8,578 bases of DNA. It comes from Parvularculaceae bacterium. GTDB lineage: Bacteria; Pseudomonadota; Alphaproteobacteria; Caulobacterales; Parvularculaceae. The notes below the pieces were generated by a model. That model was not told the DNA's origin and did not search any database. It worked only from the letters and a program-made list of their open reading frames with translations. The translations under genes and the position numbers were made by a program. The stretch lies in assembly GCA_013389125.1 (NCBI GenBank), contig JACADX010000424.1, positions 1 to 8,578 of the forward strand, given 5' to 3'. Position 1 is the first letter of the stretch. Each line of letters starts with the position of its first letter. This document shows positions 6,225 to 8,578 of this stretch, piece after piece.

Positions 6225-8063
6225 CTATTTCCGCCCGAACAGCCGCTCGATGTCGGCCAGTTTCAATTCCACATAGGTCGGCCGGCCATGGTTGCACTGC
6301 CCGGAATGCGGCGTTTCCTCCATCTGCCGCAACAGCGCGTTCATCTCCGCGGCCGTCATACGGCGCCCGGCGCGAACCGAGCCTCGGCAGGCCATCGCGC
6401 CGCAAACTTCCTCGAGTCTTTCCTTCAGCGCGAGGCCTTCGCCGATATCGGCAAGGTCCTCAGCGAGGCGGCGGACGATCGCGGCGACGTCGGCGGCGCC
6501 GAGCATCGCCGGCGTTTCCCTGACGATGACGGCGTCCTCGCCGAAGCGCTCAAGCGCAAGACCGAGTTCCGCAAATTCCTCCTTTCGCGCGTCAAGACGC
6601 CTGGCGTCTTCGGGATCGACCTCGACGATTTCCGGAATGAGGAGCCCCTGGCGCTGAACGCCGCCGCCGGCGAGCGCCTTCTTCATCCTCTCATAGACAA
6701 GCCGCTCATGCGCCGCATGCTGATCAACGATGACGAGCCCGTCCGCCGTCTGCGCGACAATGTAGGTTTCATGAAGCTGCGCGCGGGCCGCGCCGAGCGG
6801 CGCCTCGTCGGCCGGCGCATCCTCGGTCGGCTCCAAACGCGCGGACGGCGCCGCCGGCAGGAGCGGCGCTTCATAATCGCGCGGACGGTCATCGAACGCC
6901 GCGAGAGCGGCCGCGTCGCGCTGGAAGGGATTCGGGCGAACGGCGGACGGCGGGAAGCCTGGCGCCCCGAAGCGTCCGAGGGCGAAAGCGCTCACCGTCG
7001 TCGAAGCGCGATGGCCGGCGCCGGCGAGCGCATGACGAAGCGCGCCGACAATGAGGCCGCGGATCGAGGCGGCGTCGCGGAAGCGAACCTCCGATTTCGC
7101 GGGATGCACGTTCACATCGACGAGCGCGGGCTCGATCTCAAGAAACAGCGCGACCGCCGGATGCCGGTCGCGCGCCAGAAAATCGGCGTAGGCGCCCCTC
7201 ACCGCGCCGACAATCAACCGGTCCCTCACCGGCCGGCCGTTCACGAACAGGAACTGCTTGTCCGCAAGGCCGCGGTTGAATGTCGGCAGTCCAGCAAAAC
7301 CTGTAAGCCGAGCGCCGTCGCGGGCCGCGTCGATCGGAACCGCATTCGCTTCGAATTCCCGCCCCATCACGGCGCCGAGCCGTCGGAGTTTGCCTTTTTC
7401 GTCGCCGCCCTCCGCAGCGAAGGAGAACGCCCGCCTGCCGTCCGTCGTCAGGGAAAAGCCGATTTCGGGGTGCGCCATCGCGAGGCGCTTCAGGGCGTCG
7501 GCGGCGGCCTCCTGCTCCGTCCTGTCGGACTTCAGGAATTTAAGGCGCGCCGGCGTCGCGTAAAAGAGGTCGCAGACCGATATGCGCGTCCCGGACCCGC
7601 TGAAGGCGCACGGAGCCGGACCTTCGATTTTTCCTCCGTAAACGGAGAGGCGAGCGCCCGCCGCGTCGCCGACCCGCCGCGAGGCGATGTCAAGCCTTGC
7701 CACGGCGCCGATCGAGGGCAGCGCCTCGCCGCGAAATCCAAGCGTTGCGATATTCAACAGATCGATGGCGCCGTCATCGCCCGGCGCAAGCTTTGACGTC
7801 GCGTGCCTTTCGACCGCGAGCAGGAGATCGTCAGTTCCCATGCCGCAGCCGTCATCCGCGACAATAATCTCCGACTTGCCGCCGGCGCCGAGCGAAACGG
7901 AAATCGCCCGCGCGCCGGCGTCGATCGAATTCTCGACGAGCTCCTTGACGACCGCAGCCGGCCTCTCGATCACCTCGCCGGCGGGGATGCGGTTGACAGC
8001 GTCCGCCGGCAGACGCCGGATTTGGGGCGCGGTCGCGAGCGCGGCGGCGGGCTGATTCGGCAT
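6225..8063 (-). CDS. mutL: DNA mismatch repair protein MutL, endonuclease type
   Basis: Links mismatch recognition by MutS to strand incision and removal. The 612-residue protein has the N-terminal GHKL ATPase: AGEVIERPAAVVKELVEN with the catalytic Glu41 and Mg-binding Asn45, ADDGCGM (69-75) and TLGFRGEAL (107-115); then DLFYATPARLKFLK, the NVHPAKSEVRF motif (318-328), a Pro/Ala-rich linker of about 350-425, and the C-terminal dimerisation domain. That domain carries the nicking motifs DQHAAHERLVYE (447-458), ACRGSVRAG (558-566), CNHGRP (590-595) and a terminal FGR, as in MutL proteins from bacteria without MutH. The ATG at 8063 has no convincing Shine-Dalgarno; the leader before the conserved RRLPADAVNRIPAGE is about 15 residues. 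It is divergent from the TIR gene and is followed, after 55 nt with its own promoter, by the lipoprotein gene. Confidence 0.97.
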   Translation of the reverse strand: MPNQPAAALATAPQIRRLPADAVNRIPAGEVIERPAAVVKELVENSIDAGARAISVSLGAGGKSEIIVADDGCGMGTDDLLLAVERHATSKLAPGDDGAIDLLNIATLGFRGEALPSIGAVARLDIASRRVGDAAGARLSVYGGKIEGPAPCAFSGSGTRISVCDLFYATPARLKFLKSDRTEQEAAADALKRLAMAHPEIGFSLTTDGRRAFSFAAEGGDEKGKLRRLGAVMGREFEANAVPIDAARDGARLTGFAGLPTFNRGLADKQFLFVNGRPVRDRLIVGAVRGAYADFLARDRHPAVALFLEIEPALVDVNVHPAKSEVRFRDAASIRGLIVGALRHALAGAGHRASTTVSAFALGRFGAPGFPPSAVRPNPFQRDAAALAAFDDRPRDYEAPLLPAAPSARLEPTEDAPADEAPLGAARAQLHETYIVAQTADGLVIVDQHAAHERLVYERMKKALAGGGVQRQGLLIPEIVEVDPEDARRLDARKEEFAELGLALERFGEDAVIVRETPAMLGAADVAAIVRRLAEDLADIGEGLALKERLEEVCGAMACRGSVRAGRRMTAAEMNALLRQMEETPHSGQCNHGRPTYVELKLADIERLFGRK

Positions 8064-8177
8064 GGCCCAGTATCGCGCGGCGCGCCCGCCAAGTCATGCC
8101 GGCGCGGCGTCCGACCCCCGCATCGCTTCCGGCGCTTAACGGCGCCATACTGGGCGAGCAGGGGAAGAGAAGCGCGG
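8064..8177. promoter_or_regulatory. Divergent region between mutL and the TIR gene, with a mirrored 9-mer
   Basis: ATACTGGGC occurs just upstream of both starts, on the minus strand at 8073-8065 before mutL and on the plus strand at 8147-8155 before the TIR gene, making a 9-bp inverted repeat around a 73-nt centre. Toward mutL, GATACT (8074-8069) could be a -10 paired at 17 nt with ATGACT (8097-8092), each 4 of 6 to consensus; this would start transcription at or very near the mutL ATG. Toward the TIR gene, CATACT (8146-8151) has no good -35. A short hairpin (GGCGC 8131-8135 with GCGCC 8142-8146) lies between. Confidence 0.35.
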
Positions 8178-8578
8178 ATGGCCGGACCCTTCCGGTATAA
8201 GGCGTTCATCAGTTACAGCTGGAAGGACCGCAAGGCGGCCGAGAGGCTGCACCGCGGGCTTGAAACCTATCGCGCGCCGAAAGCGCTCATCGGCCGGGAA
8301 ACGCCGCGCGGTCCGGTTCCGGCGCGGCTCCAGCCGATCTTCCGCGACCGCGACGAGGAGCCGGCAGGCGGCAGCCTCCGGTCGGCGATCGAAACCGCGC
8401 TCAACGAGGCGGAATTTCTGATCGTCGTTTGCTCGCCCAATGCGGCGTCGAGCAAGTGGGTGCTGAAGGAAATCGCGCATTTTCGCCGCCTGCGCCCGGA
8501 CAACATCCTTCCCTATGTCGTCGCCGGCGAACCGCATGCGTCCGAACTTCCCGGCCGCGAGGCGGAAGAATGTTTTCC
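8178..8578 (+). CDS. TIR-domain protein, N-terminal part only
   Basis: The frame opens at ATG 8178 and stays open to the window end (133 full codons), so length and C-terminal domains are unknown. The visible part is a whole or nearly whole TIR domain: the first strand YKAFISYSWKD (7-17), the helix AAERLHRGLETYRAPKALIG, the subfamily-typical ETPRGPVPARLQPIFRDRDE (41-60), the strand FLIVVCSP (80-87) and SSKWVLKEI (91-99). Trp94 and Glu98 match the WxxxE arrangement holding the catalytic glutamate of TIR NADases such as SARM1. TIR proteins of this type usually continue into repeat regions (TPR, WD40 or similar); that is family knowledge, not seen here. A purine-rich GGGGAAGAGAAG upstream may serve as ribosome-binding site, though spacing is not ideal. 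Possible roles are NAD+ cleavage in phage defence or signalling; nothing else in the window points to a defence cluster. Confidence 0.9.
   Translation, partial: MAGPFRYKAFISYSWKDRKAAERLHRGLETYRAPKALIGRETPRGPVPARLQPIFRDRDEEPAGGSLRSAIETALNEAEFLIVVCSPNAASSKWVLKEIAHFRRLRPDNILPYVVAGEPHASELPGREAEECF

Noticed and set aside
5741..6523. A 260-codon plus-strand frame spanning the lipoprotein, the operator and the end of mutL
   Set aside because: It reads through a promoter region antisense to two supported genes, and its composition (runs of Arg/Gly/Ser) is that of shadow frames.
6288..7796. A 502-codon open frame on the plus strand opposite mutL
   Set aside because: It lies wholly antisense to a MutL with every conserved motif. 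Its Arg/Ala/Gly-rich translation is the normal shadow of GC-rich codon use, with no recognisable domain and no ribosome-binding site seen.
8131..8146. GGCGC/GCGCC hairpin between mutL and the TIR gene as a terminator
   Set aside because: Both genes are transcribed away from it, there is no U-tract, and a 5-bp GC stem is common by chance in this base composition.

Overview
This is a GC-rich chromosomal window with the gene content and order of an alphaproteobacterium, probably from or near the Hyphomicrobiales/Rhizobiales. The pointers are a DUF4164-type small protein next to zapA, a tkt-gap-pgk block divergent from them, an alphaproteobacterial-type PGK sequence, and a MutL with endonuclease motifs. 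The genus cannot be fixed from the sequence. The window is densely coded and mostly housekeeping. No RNA gene, insertion sequence, CRISPR array or prophage is visible.

Left part (1-4156, minus strand): a tightly packed carbon-metabolism operon read in the order tkt, gap, pgk. Gaps are 5 nt (tkt-gap) and 9 nt (gap-pgk), and the pgk ribosome-binding site overlaps the gap stop codon. pgk starts at TTG and loses its C-terminal end at the left window edge. Transketolase serves the pentose phosphate (or Calvin) pathway, and GAPDH and PGK are consecutive glycolytic/gluconeogenic steps.

Middle (4332-4889, plus strand): divergent from tkt is a short cell-division pair, a DUF4164-like coiled-coil protein followed 3 nt later by zapA. 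zapA is followed directly by a convergent gene, so the 6S RNA and fau genes that often follow zapA in proteobacteria are not there.

Right-middle (4902-6169, minus strand): a two-gene unit of a predicted outer-membrane lipoprotein and, overlapping it by ATGA, an FMN nitroreductase of the iodotyrosine-deiodinase-like branch. It has its own AT-rich promoter, overlapped by a perfect 8-bp inverted repeat that looks like a repressor operator. This is the most distinctive regulated unit in the window.

Right end (6225-8578): mutL on the minus strand and, divergent from it, the first 133 codons of a TIR-domain protein on the plus strand that runs off the window. The TIR domain keeps the glutamate used by TIR NADases. 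The 114-nt region between them carries the same 9-mer just upstream of both start codons.
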